Source of the DNA: Archegozetes longisetosus
Lineage: Eukaryota > Arthropoda > Arachnida > Sarcoptiformes > Trhypochthoniidae
Reading direction: 5' to 3'
Assembly: GCA_018873245.2 (NCBI GenBank)
Contig: JAEMBT020000003.1
Span: forward strand, 4,297,843 to 4,361,842
DNA: 64,000 nt
Part shown: positions 1 to 12,483 of the stretch, in pieces
Layout of the letters: each line of letters opens with the position of its first letter
Position numbering within the stretch: position 1 is the first letter of the stretch
Position numbers and translations under genes: made by a program
Notes under the pieces: model-generated
Database searches by the model: none
What the model was told of the DNA's origin: nothing
What the model saw: the letters and a program-made list of their open reading frames with translations, nothing else

Positions 1-2523
1 GAAGTACTGATGAAAATTAGTTATGAAATTCGTAGTAAAGTACATATTATATACCGTAATGCAACACACAATACAAAATACAATAAAGAGTCGAAATTGT
101 TTCAAACTTACACTCGTTACTGAACAAATAAGTTACTCAACATTTTTATTTAATCATTCTAAATGTGATCAAAATGAGATCTGTTTTTAAATAAAGTTAG
201 AAATAGTTTAGAAACATTTGTAGATTGTGAAATGATGCAAATTTTTGTTGCAAAAATCAATATGACAATTGTTGAGTATTTAATTAAATTCAGAACTGTT
301 GTAAAGCTTCAATTTTTATCCGGAATAACTTATAAAGTTCATTTACTCTTTGTTATCGCCTAATTTACTTATCTCTTACTCTAAAAAAATATCAAATTTT
401 ATTCAGGCTTAATTAAAGAGCTCAACTTTAAAAAGTTGATTAGAATAATTCTATTGTTAGATCTTGACTTTCCTTCAAAATAGTTCCCCAGGGATTCAAA
501 AATAGCTAATTTTTAAACTAAATACCATATCATGAGTAATGTATATTTTAGAGAACTAAATAATTTATTAGTTTTTGTTCCTAGGAATAGAATAGTATAT
601 GCTTTATTATGTTAGTCAAAACTCATAGCTCACAACTAACATACAAATGAATACACAGTCCAGAAAAACTACATAAAACTCGTACATATAGTAGTATTTA
701 GTCTTCTGATAGTCTCACCTCTCTCCAACTTGTACCTGATGTCAACAATTTTTATTGTACTCATCCTCATTACTTGTCTCAGTCTATCGATTTCTTAATA
801 CTCTATCTTATATTGAGTTTTTTTCTTGGCATCTACTCAAATAAAAAATGGATCAACTTTAATAAATAATATTGAGAATCACTGATATTCTGAAAAGATA
901 TAGAATTTAAGGGACTTACACAAGACTTGCTGAAGAGATTAGTAAAAGTATTGAGTCATACTTCTTGAAACTAAACTGAAATCCTGAACAAAATTGACTG
1001 TTTGGATAGAAAAGTTATCAGTAAAGGAAGATCTCGATATACAGATAATTGAATCAATTTGTACGATTGCAATACTAAAGTTTTTAATTAAAAGTTCTCA
1101 ATATTGTGAACTTGTATTTAGATAGAAAAGCTACGGATTCGATAGAAGATTCTGTACTTGGCTTTAAGACTAATCCTCGCTGTTACGTTTGACATTTGAC
1201 TATCCTCTCTCGCTTCATTGTATTATTCCTTTGACATTTGTTAGCTTTGATGCTTCAATACAGCCAATTTTACATATAATAATATTAGATAGCATTCGAT
1301 TACAATAAATACGTTAATCTAATAGCTTTTTAGTTGCTAACAATTAGTAGAAGTCGAGGGATTTCTAGTGTTTCGATGGTTTGCTTTTCCTGTTTTTGAG
1401 CAAATCATTTAATATGTTTTGCTTTTTCCTGTGTCTTCAATTATGTAATTATTACTTTTCACTTAAGTTAGACTTAAAGTCCTTGAAACACAAAATAAAC
1501 AGAATTATTCAAATGCGAACAAGTTGTCTGTTGAAAACTTGTACACCAGCTCATAATTAGACATATATAAAGAACCTCACATTTAAAGTTATTACTTTTA
1601 CCTGTTGGCAGAATAAGTCACCTGAAAGGTTTAGATTATGATTTGTCACGTATCATAGATACGAATGAAAATTAGTTGGTTTTTATCCTTGAGATATCCC
1701 CGGGATAATGGTGACAATATTTTATCATCTCTAAGTTATAATATGCTAATTTACTTTGAAAGCTTTCGGTTAACACACCATTTCGTGCTTAGATCCTAAG
1801 TCATTCTAACTTATACATAAATTATAGCTCCGTATTATATAAAGATTTTATACTGTAACTGAACCCCAATCGCGTTATCCTTCATATAAACCATTTGATC
1901 AAAAAAGACTAGATGTAGCATAAACTTGGCAACAAAAACAATAAGATAATCGATATTATTATTTTTGCATATGCAAAAGTCCTATCCAAGTCGATTGATG
2001 TTACATTGCCGTTATAATAAATATCTATGTCATCGTTACATTTGGAGTTAGCCTAAATCTAAACACTTTATTTTATGTAATGTTTGGTAGTGAACGGCAA
2101 GTTTGACCTTAACCTTAAATTTGATAAACTTGTGCTGATAGCTCAGTGGCTCAATGTTCTAAATTGATTACTCCTATAGATTCTATACTAGTGCAGTTAT
2201 GAAGCATCTAAATCGTGTAAATTACTAATAATGCTGTTTGTAGGAGTGCTGGTATTTTTCCTTTTATTATGCATTAGAAGCAAAACAATCGATTGAATTA
2301 ATGTTTGCCATGTTTTCCATGCAAAAAAAAAACAAGTAGAGGAACAAAACTAATCATTCCATTAATAGCATTAATTAAAATAAGTATTTTTGGGGCTATT
2401 GTTAAAATTGATTTTTCATCATTGATTTAATAGCATGAAAGGTTTGACAAATGATTATGTTATAGGATGATTATTACTTTTACCTAATATATTATAACTT
2501 CAATACCTTTACACCAATTGCAG
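1..2523. other. Non-coding, probably PDE4 intron or upstream region
   Basis: AT-rich sequence with no exon that I can support. The first recognisable PDE4 exon begins at 2524 in mid-protein, so this is most simply a long intron whose upstream exons lie outside the window. A 17-base string at 2307-2323 recurs exactly at 22844-22860, inside a small inverted-repeat element. Confidence 0.5.
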
Positions 2524-5500
2524 GCATGGAGAGGACCTGATAGTTACACCATTTGCACAGATTCTTGCGAGTCTAAGAAATGTCAGAAACAACTACATCC
2601 ACATCACAAACGTGCCATGTCCTCCTAATAGGTAAGTCCATTTTTAAATCTTACATTTCCTCTTTCCTCTTAGATCCATATTATGCATAAGTTATCAGAT
2701 GAAAATTAGTTCAATTTCTTTCTAAATATACTTCAGTCTTTTGCACAGTTAACAAGTTTTAAAAAACATTTGCATAACTTATTCTTAACCTATTTTTAAA
2801 AATTGCAAATGTTAACTGAAAACCAGTACAGTATTACCTGTTCAGTATTTACTCAAAGGATCTGCAAAATTTACTTAATAATAATTGGTGTAAATTATAT
2901 CGAGATAAATAGGAAAGGCACTATTTTAACATCACTTCAATGGCACTTCAGTATGGACTGGAAGTATCACTAAATAATAATCAGAGTAAATACTACCGAA
3001 CAAATACTAAAGAGGAAGTACTGTAAATAAATATAGCCTTCAATAGTTTGCTGACTTTTACTCACTTAATCATAAATAATGAATAATTCATGCAACCAAA
3101 CTAATCACATATTACTTCACGTGATGATAGGTCTAAAGAAAATAGACGTCCAAGTTATACATCACTTCAACAACAACTGCAACAATCAAAGCAGCAACCA
3201 TTAAATGAAGACGCTGTCAATAAGCTGGCTATCGATACCTTAGAAGAGTTAGACTGGTGCTTGGATCAATTGGAGACAATACAAGCGCATCGGTCTGTCG
3301 GTGATATGGCCACCAGTAAATTCAAGAGAATGCTCAACAAAGAACTCAGCCACTTCTCTGAGACTAAGTCTGGCAGCCAAATATCTGAGTGGGTTTTCCG
3401 CACATTTCTGGGTATGCTCTCAACTATTTCGTTATTGCCTTATAAGAAAAATTCTTTTTCATAATCACATTTTTCAATCTTTTTTCGAACCAGACAAACA
3501 GGAAGATCTAGATCTTCCATTCCTTCGACTAGAGGATGGTATACAGCAGTCACAACCTGGCCATGTGGTGGCCACTGCCAAGAATGTGCTGCCGGGACCT
3601 GTATTTAGCACAGACAATAGGCCTGAAAGCTTACAAGGCCCACAAAAAGCTGGTCAAACAATGTCACAAATATCAGGCATCAAAAAGCCATTAAGTCATA
3701 CGAATAGTCTCACAAAATTGCCAAAATATGGAGTCGAAACACCTCATGAAGAAGAACTTGGAAAACTACTAGGAGAAATCGATAAATGGGGTTTAGATAT
3801 GTTTCAAGTCGCCGAATACTCTAATAAACATCCCTTAACTACAATCATGTACACTATATTTAGAGTAAGTTTTTCACATTAAAATTTGCTGTTTATTTTT
3901 GCTAACATTATTCTCCAAAAGAAACTTAATGATATGTAATGATGCGCAAAAGCTGAAGCTAGCTTGAGCTGGAAGCTAGCTTTTGTGCAGCAAGCTCCAA
4001 GCTCTCCATTATGTATGAGCTTAAACTCGAAAATAAAATCTACCCAAGCAAAACACTTTTGTAGCAAATCAACGAAATATTCTAGATTCACATTCAATTT
4101 TCAGGTAAAATTAGAGGGTCAAAAAAAAATAATCCACCCATAAACTTCGTTCAATTTCAAAAAGCGAGCTTATGTTCATAATTAATCATAGTTCTTACTT
4201 TTGTTTCATCTCATAAGATGTTTCTTTAACTATCAATGGTAATGATGCGAACATCAAGAATCTGTTTACCAAAGTGAAGAATATGTTTTTTTCATACCTT
4301 TTAAAATATCGATTACTCGGTATTGATGTTGTTTTTTCTGAAATTAAACAACTTTAAAATCTTTTACCAAGCTTTATTTGTTGTTTGAGTGTAACAGATT
4401 TCTTGAACATAGAATACATTGTTGTGTCTAAATTTCAACTGTTAAATTTACTTTCCATGGCTTTCGATCGTGAAAAAAACGGCGATCGATTTTTATGCCA
4501 ATAACTTATGCTAAAAAATGTTACTCTTCAAGATAAAAGATTCCATTTTATGTTCTTAGCCCAAAGCCTCGTCCAGCACAAAAGAATATTTTTTTAAAAA
4601 ATTTTATTCATTACTTTTGCGATATTTTGTCTAAAAGTAAAACTTATTCGCATTAAAGATAAGAAAGAAGTGGCCATAAATTTCCTAAAGTTTATACTTG
4701 CATGAGAAGATTGACTGATATATTAATTTATATTTAATAACTTATAGGCTCGTGATTTAATGAAGTCGTTTAAAATCCCTTCCAAGACATTCATCAATTG
4801 TATGATGACTCTTGAGGAGCACTACCTCAATGTTCCTTATCATAATAGTTTACATGCAGCTGATGTCGTACAGTCTGTACATGTTCTCCTGTTATCACCT
4901 GCACTGGATGTAAGTTTGTTTATATTATTTATTATCAGTTAGAACTCTCTTAGAGTTCTCTTAGAATCATCTCAGAATTATCTTAGATCAGTTTCTCAAT
5001 CAGTCTATGCTAGACACTTGATATAACTATCGAAACTTAAGCTTTTGACTTAATACTCAGTGATAATGGAAATGATGTTTAAATTATTTATTCGGCCACA
5101 GTCTGTCTTCACTGATTTGGAAACACTGACAGCACTATTTGCTGCGGCGATACACGATGTGGACCACCCGGGAGTGACTAATCAATATTTGATAAATTCG
5201 AGCTCCGAATTGGCGCTTATGTATAATGACGAATCAGTGCTTGAAAACCACTCATTAGCCGTTGCCTTCAAAGTGCTCCAACAGGAAGAGTGTGACATTT
5301 TTATTAATCTCACTAAAAAACAGCGCCAAACTCTTAGAAAGATGACAATTGATATGGTTTTAGCAACTGATATGTCTAAACATATGAGCTTATTAGCTGA
5401 CTTAAAAACTATGGTCGAAACGAAGAAAGTGGCCGGAAGTGGAGTTTTACTCTTAGACAACTACACTGAACGAATTCAAGTGCTTCAAAATATGTTACAT

Positions 5501-8500
5501 TGCGCTGATTTAAGTAATCCTACTAAAAGGCTTGATATTTATAAGAGATGGTGCGAACTTGTTATGGAAGAATTTTTCCAACAAGGAGACAAAGAAAGGT
5601 CTTTCGGATTAGATATCAGCCCAATGTGTGATAGACATAATGCAACTATTGAAAAATCTCAGGTCAGTCTTATAACAATCTGTTTGATTTTCTAATGCAT
5701 GCATTCATTTCTCAAACTCTATCCTAATACGATTCAATCTGCTTATTCAAATTTGTCATTTTGTACATCATATTTAAAAAAAACAAAATCTATTTTCTAG
5801 AGTTATTCCAAGAATAAGAATTTTACTTTTTAATTATCTTTCAGTAAATTGTAATAGTAGTGAGTCTTGTCTTTTAGTTATGAAAAAATTGAAATATTCA
5901 CAATACGCTTTGAGTTATTTCAAATTTGCTGAATAAGTAGCAAACATACACTATTCTGTTAAAATTCAAGTCAGAATCGATACTTAACTCCAGGTTATTT
6001 AGTATGAATTGAATCTAAGTTTCTAGTTGAGAGTCGATCGATAAACTGAAACAATCACACTAATACTTAAACATTTGAAATACAATTGCATGCATGCGCT
6101 TAGCTTAAAATCCAGATCTCTATATTTGATACCATAAGACAATCGAAATATTTAGTCAGCTCTGCAATAATTCAAACTTTCGCTCTTTTTCTCAATAATA
6201 TATTATTCCTTATATTATTCTGTGGAATTGATGCATTTATTTCTCAGTTTGTATTCATATTTGAATGATTTTGAAATATTTAGTAAATGAAATTTGATAT
6301 ATGATAAAATGTATTGCGTACTACTTAAACAATTTCATGCGGATGTCGGTTGAACCCGAGCAAACAATTTCAAGAATCGAAGTTTGAAACAAGACAGTCG
6401 TTCTTTCAGTTATTTGTCGATCGATTGATTGATGAGAGCAAAGTTCCTCTTACAATCACATTTGAAGACCTCTTCCTTTCACTATTTAGTATGACATGAA
6501 AATTCATTGAACAAGTTTTTAAAAACCGAACAAAAAGAGTCTCAAAAACTTGAGCATTCGAGCAAAACAATGATAGAAACGTATTTTGAAGCTAGTTTTG
6601 TTAAGAAAAGTGAGAATGCTTTACTTTTGCTCATTTTTTTAAACCGCTGAAATTTGTCAAAGTTAAAGCTTTTCAGTTGGACAATATTTTTGTCTGCTAA
6701 TAACCTATTACTGGTAAGCTTAGGCTCAGATCATATAAGTTCCAGCATAAGACGCTTAAAAAAGCAGTATCTTGTGACTTACTATTGAAGGACTTCTTGT
6801 TAAGAGTCTTACAAACGTTCATATTATTTGTAGAGAGTTTGTTAGAATTTATTAAGTTTTGATTAACACTGACATTGGCTTCAATTGAAACTGAGAAAAA
6901 GTAGATCGAAGTACAAACAAATAAACTTATATTATCTTGAATTTATCTAAAATTGTCATTTATTCAAACAAATAAAGTTGAAGCTTGAGATTGAAGTTGA
7001 GATTTGAGTGGCTCTTTCTTAGTATATCTTTGAATATTTACTATATCTTGAGATATGCAGTCATAAGCGAATGAGCACTTTGCCTAAAATAATCCTTATA
7101 TCATAAAAAGGCGACATTTTTACTGCACAAGTTTGGATACATTTCACACTTGAATAGTGTTAACTTTATCTGCATTGCTATAGATTCATATAAGTAGAAA
7201 GTATTTGACGATCTGTTTATCCATGCATTCATATTGAGAAATGTTTCTTTAGCTAAAATGGTTGAACTTTAGCGGAGACTCGAAACAAGTTGTTATAAGT
7301 AAGAAAGTATGAAAAAGAAAAATAGGCTCTCCAATGATCGTAAGCTAGTCAATAGAATTATTTGTCAGTTAATGACACTTAATGACACTGATTTGTCATA
7401 TAATATTTGATAGCAGTGAATATTGCGTTAGTGCTGTGTCGCAGTGTTGCCATCACAAAATCAATAACTTTTTATAAAAACAAGCAAATTATTCATTATC
7501 AGATATTGATCAATAATTGAAAATTTATTTTCTTGCTCACATATTTCACTCTATAATATATTAAGATGTAATCGCAGTAGTAGAAGAATAATGTTTTTTA
7601 AGCCAAAAGTTGACGTGAATTATGTTGCATTAAGAATGCACACTGACCTAGCAAGCAGGTTCAGTAGGAGTTGAACAAAATAAAATTATAATTTCATTCT
7701 AAACGAATGCATCTTTCAGCTATTTTGTAATAGTTGCATAATTTATTAAAATTAAATAATTAATATGTTGATTTTTGTTTTGCAGGTTGGATTTATAGAT
7801 TACATTGGTATGTACATGTTTATATTATTGCCATTTATATGAATTATTTTTAAATACATTCCATAAAAGACTATTTTATCAAAATCAAAATCAAAAGATA
7901 CGATACACAAAAGTATATAATTAATCTAATTATAAGGTAGAAAAGGTGGTATTCTATAGAATAGGTTTCTTTTGTGGCGACTAACATTATATCAGAAGTA
8001 ATTTAGCAGTTAGATGAGAATAAAAGGTACAAGAAGACAGGTTTTTGGCTAAAGAAAATGATACTTTGCAATAATACTATTACGATATTATAGCTCTAAA
8101 AGTGTACCGGTGCATAGATGATAGCGAGAGAAAAAGCTATAAAATGTATCGTTAAAGTCATCAGGTTATTATGATTCATATTCTTAAACTTTTTCCTAAA
8201 TCAAATAAACGTTTTTTGGGTTCGGATCAGTTCACAACTTGATTGTACCATTAATGCAATATAACAGATAGGCTTCGATGATATACTATTCGTGAAATAT
8301 ATCGAATACAACTGAATATGACTAGAAAAAGATGAATAAATATGTATCGGAGAAGTTAACTGAGTATTCAAATATATTTTGTTTATTCTTATGAAACAGT
8401 GCATCCATTATGGGAGACATGGGGAGATTTGGTGCATCCTGACGCTCAAGAAATATTAGACACTTTAGAAGATAACCGCGATTGGTATCAAAGCATGATT

Positions 8501-8668
8501 CCGGCCAGTCCTCCCGGTCAAGATCTCAACCCTCAAGGCGAAGATGGTGGACCTGTTCGTGATTTAGCAGCAGCTGCAGAAAAAATCAAATTCCAGATTA
8601 CTTTGGAAGAGCCTGAAGATGAAGAAGAAGAGGAAGGCTCGAGTGAAACAATGGAGTACGAAGGATAG
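2524..8668 (+). CDS. dnc: cAMP-specific 3',5'-cyclic phosphodiesterase 4 (dunce type), 5' end missing
   Basis: Hydrolyses cAMP to 5'-AMP. Exons by splice sites and phase: 2524-2631, 3131-3411, 3494-3864, 4748-4909, 5102-5662, 7786-7807 and 8400-8668. All phases join without a break, giving 590 codons plus stop. The first exon carries the end of UCR1 ([12 protein letters not shown]) and the second UCR2 ([14 protein letters not shown]). The catalytic domain starts near [20 protein letters not shown] and has the metal-binding histidines in [10 protein letters not shown] and [11 protein letters not shown], followed by TDMSKHM and [11 protein letters not shown]. The end ([14 protein letters not shown]) leads into an acidic tail. 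The presence of both UCRs means a long-form PDE4, expected to be PKA-regulated, but the PKA-site exon is outside the window. Exon 6 is only 22 nt. Introns over 300 nt are 2632-3130, 3865-4747, 5663-7785 and 7808-8399. The gene is convergent with the MFSD6-like gene. Confidence 0.96.
3865..4747. other. PDE4 intron with an AGCT-rich imperfect palindrome
   Basis: Intron between the exon ending TIFR and the exon starting ARDLMKSF. At about 3945-4015 there is a cluster of AGCT and AAGCT words in both orientations that could fold into a short hairpin. Nothing coding is seen. Confidence 0.6.
5663..7785. other. Long PDE4 intron (2.1 kb)
   Basis: AT-rich intron upstream of the 22-nt exon. No exon, nested gene or clear repeat family was recognised. 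A short direct repeat (TAATGACACT, twice) sits near 7371-7390. Confidence 0.6.
7786..7807 (+). CDS. dnc: 22-nt microexon of PDE4
   Basis: The exon encodes VGFIDYI plus one base of the next codon. It is needed to join EKSQ of the preceding exon to VHPLWETW of the next, matching the unbroken PDE4 family order. It has a TTTTGCAG acceptor and a GTATGT donor, and lies between introns of 2,123 and 592 nt. Confidence 0.93.
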
Positions 8669-11600
8669 GCGAATGGATCATGTGTTTGGGTTCCTTCTGG
8701 TATAGATATTTGTGAAAGATTTGTGATTTAAATTGCTCGCAATCATGTTTAAAGTGGATGAACACCAAATGAAAACAGGCTGGCGTTAAGTGCAATGAAC
8801 TTACAAGTGGAAAATTGATAAATATTATAATATAATAGTAGATTTTATATAATTAGCTCTTTCTTTCTTTCAATTATTGCCAATCATTACAACAATGTTA
8901 ATTAGTTTCACCACATTCTTATGCGAACCAAAATCATTATATGATATAATGTGTGAAAGTTCGATCAATTTGGATCATTTTGATCTATTTGGGTCATTTG
9001 GGTCATTTTGGGTCATTTTGATCTATTTGGGTCATTTTAGGTCATTTTGGATCAATTTCAATAAAAATACTAGTCATGTGATTCATGATATTCTTGTCAG
9101 CGCAACTATAATGTAAACAATCCAAAGCCACCAATAAGAATAATAATAATCGAGATTTCAGTGTCAGCGCTTCCCTAAACAACATTCGATGCAATAAAGA
9201 GCGAATCAATAGTACTATTCTATTGATTTTATCTGATGCACATTTTTATGATTATTGCTTTGCTGTTTGTTTTATGGGAGCAAAATGAGCAAAATGCAAA
9301 TGCAAAAGTTGGGAGCAATATATCTATCACTACTACTACTAATAGTACACTCTACAATTTAATAATCCGCGGTAACAACCAGAATAGATGAGTTGTCATT
9401 GGGTACTTCCAATCAAACCATAATGTGTCGGGTGTTAATAAACTTATAGAATATTCGTTAGAATAATCAAAGCAAATTATAAACCAAATTTGTCGACAAA
9501 TTGATACTCATTACGGAGAGGATGATATAGAAACGGACTTTTTTCTTGTTCCTATCACAGATTGTTAAGTTTAGAAGTGTACATAGGTTGTACTGAATAT
9601 TCTATAGTACGTCAAGAATTAAACAAAACAGAGTGATTACATATCAGGATATTATTAATGATTCGAATGATGATTAATGTTAATATCAAATATTTGACAA
9701 GTGCCAACAAAACCTTAGTTGAGAAGAGTTGTATTAAAACTACTTAACCTAACCAAGCCACCCAAGCTACCCAAGCTAACGAAAAATAAGTTTTCACTCT
9801 GTTCACTCTTGATTATCGAATTATTGCGAATGAAGTAACACTAAAGTTTGTACCTTCCAAAATTCAACTCTTGTTTACTAAACCAAACTCGAGTCTTAAG
9901 CTAAATTCAATTAAAGTGCCTTCAACCGCATTATAAGCTTATGGTTTATGTTCTATTTATTTCATCATTCTTGGGCTGAATTAATTCAATCAAACTATAT
10001 TTTAACCGATTATTCTGTTTGACACTCACGTCACACATTATGAGACAAAAAGTGAGTTGTTTCGATGCAACTCCTACCTAACTTAACCTATGATTTGAAG
10101 ATCGTATGCTAATCATAGCATGTCTTATAGGTTGATCCGTATTTCAATCTCTTTATTTCTTTCCCAATTTGACTGGTGACAAAATCTGATTCAGTCAACT
10201 TCAAAACTTAATAATTTGATGAAAAATTGAAATTTGAGTCTGACGGCAACTTTTTTTGAGACCGGTTGCGATAAAAGTCTTTATCGTGTTGGCTTTTACA
10301 GTTTTTCATAATTACTTTTTTCGAAATATACAGCATCATTGTAAGAACATTATTTGCATATCAATATCTAACAAATAAATATCAAATAATTTGAAAATTC
10401 ATTAAAAATTCTTAATTAAAAACTACTTTCAAAATCCATGGAATAATAAATCCTGTGATACATTTGTGTGATTGGTTTACAAAATTTGTTGTCATAACCA
10501 AATTGACAAAATACATAATTAGATAATAAAATATTTGATTGCAGTAATTATTCTTCATATATATATATATTGTTTGAAAGTTGTTGCAACAGATAAAATG
10601 CTTGACATCGAGTTGTTTTGCTAATAGTTATTTGCAAAAAAATCTTTATTGTTACTTCATTCAATAAATTTGGCAAAATTATGGCAATCGTTAGCATAGA
10701 TCGTCTTCGTACTTCCGTAAATGATTATTACGTTGAATTATGCAGAACAAGTCTATAGCAGTTTTATGGCTGTCTTATCTGTTCAATCAATTAATTAGAT
10801 TATAATGATTCTTGCAATGGCAATGCGTCAAACATTCAGATCTTATTTTAGTCGATATCGTGATGTGTTTAACAAATGTTAACAATAGTTGACTGAATAA
10901 GTTTAAGAATTATTTTTTTCTAAACATCTGATCTATGTTTGCATTGGTTACCATTAGTCTTGAGAGTCTGAATAGATGTTCAGACCATTAAGAGTAATCA
11001 TGAGTCAATCGTGAAAGTAAGCCCTGGCATTCATTTATTCGTACTCTTCTGTAGAAAAGTTTGTGGAGAAAAGAGATTGAAGTATAAAAGCAATAAATAT
11101 AAAAAGGAAAGGACTTCTAATTTGTGCATTTAATCAAATGTTTAAGTGCCGAGCAGACTAATACTTTTATAATGCCACCTTAATTCACAAATCAAATTAT
11201 TCGAAACAATTTCATCTGTGATAGCATTGTTGTTTTAACTATGTAAGTATTGTATATGAACACAAGCTGATTGTAAATCAATCTAATTCTCATTGAGTCA
11301 CTTCTATAAAGTTCTATCTCTAATCTTATTTCAATATGAGATAAGACTCTATAGCACTGACTCGACCACTGGTTTAAGCATTAGCGCAAACTCTTACCAA
11401 AATCTCTGGACTATAACAATGATTAAATTTGAAATGTATGCTTAACTTGATGTTCTGTGGGATGTGTGTTCTAAAATAGAACATGGATTCCAAGAGATTT
11501 TGAAGGTATAGGAACAAATGGGGATTTGCAATTTTCTTAAGCCTTAGACTTTTGTAAGGTTTAAAGTACTATTCTGTGTTGCCATTAAAAAAAGTCTAGA

Positions 11601-12483
11601 AGACTTTCAATACATATTGAGTAGTGTATGATGAACAGAATATTCAGAACGTAATCAATCCAGTATTTGTTAGCTTGAAATCATTGCTCCCATCATTTGG
11701 CTTCCATATAAAGATATCTCATAATGAAATACAGTTATTTGTTAATTGTTGTTCATAAACATAGCTATTGCTGTTGAACACTATAAAATGGTTGAAAAAT
11801 GAATGGATCTGTTGAGATATTGATCCAGTAATGAAAGTTGATTAAAGTTAGAATGAAACTTTAATTGATTCTGATCTATTGTTATTTCTAAAGAATTGAT
11901 TTTTTTAACAAACCATAAAACTAAGCATAAGATGAAGCTCTAAATTGGCAACGCCTAAACGTCTGATTAATTAATGAGATAATTTGGTTGAGTTAAAGAT
12001 TAAGAAGAATAGAAGATTAGTTAATAAATGTAAATAATATTAATAATTGTAAATTCATTAATGCAATCACGACTTAATGACTCAATTGTAAACATTAATA
12101 TAATGGTATTTAAAGCAAATTTTAATTAAAACAAATGCAAATATAAGAAATTACAATAAATCTTAATAATTAAAACAAGTTTTCATTTCATATTTACACA
12201 ATTGTTCATTGGTTTGTGTTATAATAAAATTAAAAACCTTTTAGAGTTGATTTTAGTGATAGTGAGGCACCAAACGATGCAATACAAGTCAATATTTCAT
12301 TCAAATATAAATATCATTCATATTGAATATATTAATTTATCATAACCTCAACTTTAATCACGATTAACAGACAATACGAGTCGAAAATTCTGAGTAAACT
12401 AGAAATAAGTCTAAAGATATAGGTTTCAACCTACTTTCATCTCACCGAGCACATTGGCGAGTTCAATACCATTCACATAAGTA
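8669..12483. other. PDE4 3' UTR and convergent intergenic region
   Basis: The PDE4 (+) and MFSD6-like (-) genes both end into this 3.8 kb. It holds a 10-bp tandem array at 8962-9059, AATAAA words at 9060 and 9193 that could end PDE4 transcripts, a short AT run near 10557-10570, and otherwise only AT-rich sequence. Confidence 0.6.
8962..9059. repeat. Tandem array of a 10-bp unit (GGTCATTTTG variants)
   Basis: About ten units of 9-10 bp in a row, with variants GGATCATTTT, GATCTATTTG, GGTCATTTTG and ATCAATTTCA, lying about 300 bp after the PDE4 stop codon. AATAAA follows at 9060, so the array may be transcribed in the 3' UTR. Confidence 0.85.

Noticed and set aside
2129..2200. tRNA-like A box (GATAGCTCAGTGG) suggesting a second tRNA gene
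   Set aside because: No B box (GGTTCGANTCC) follows at the right distance and no acceptor stem can be drawn.
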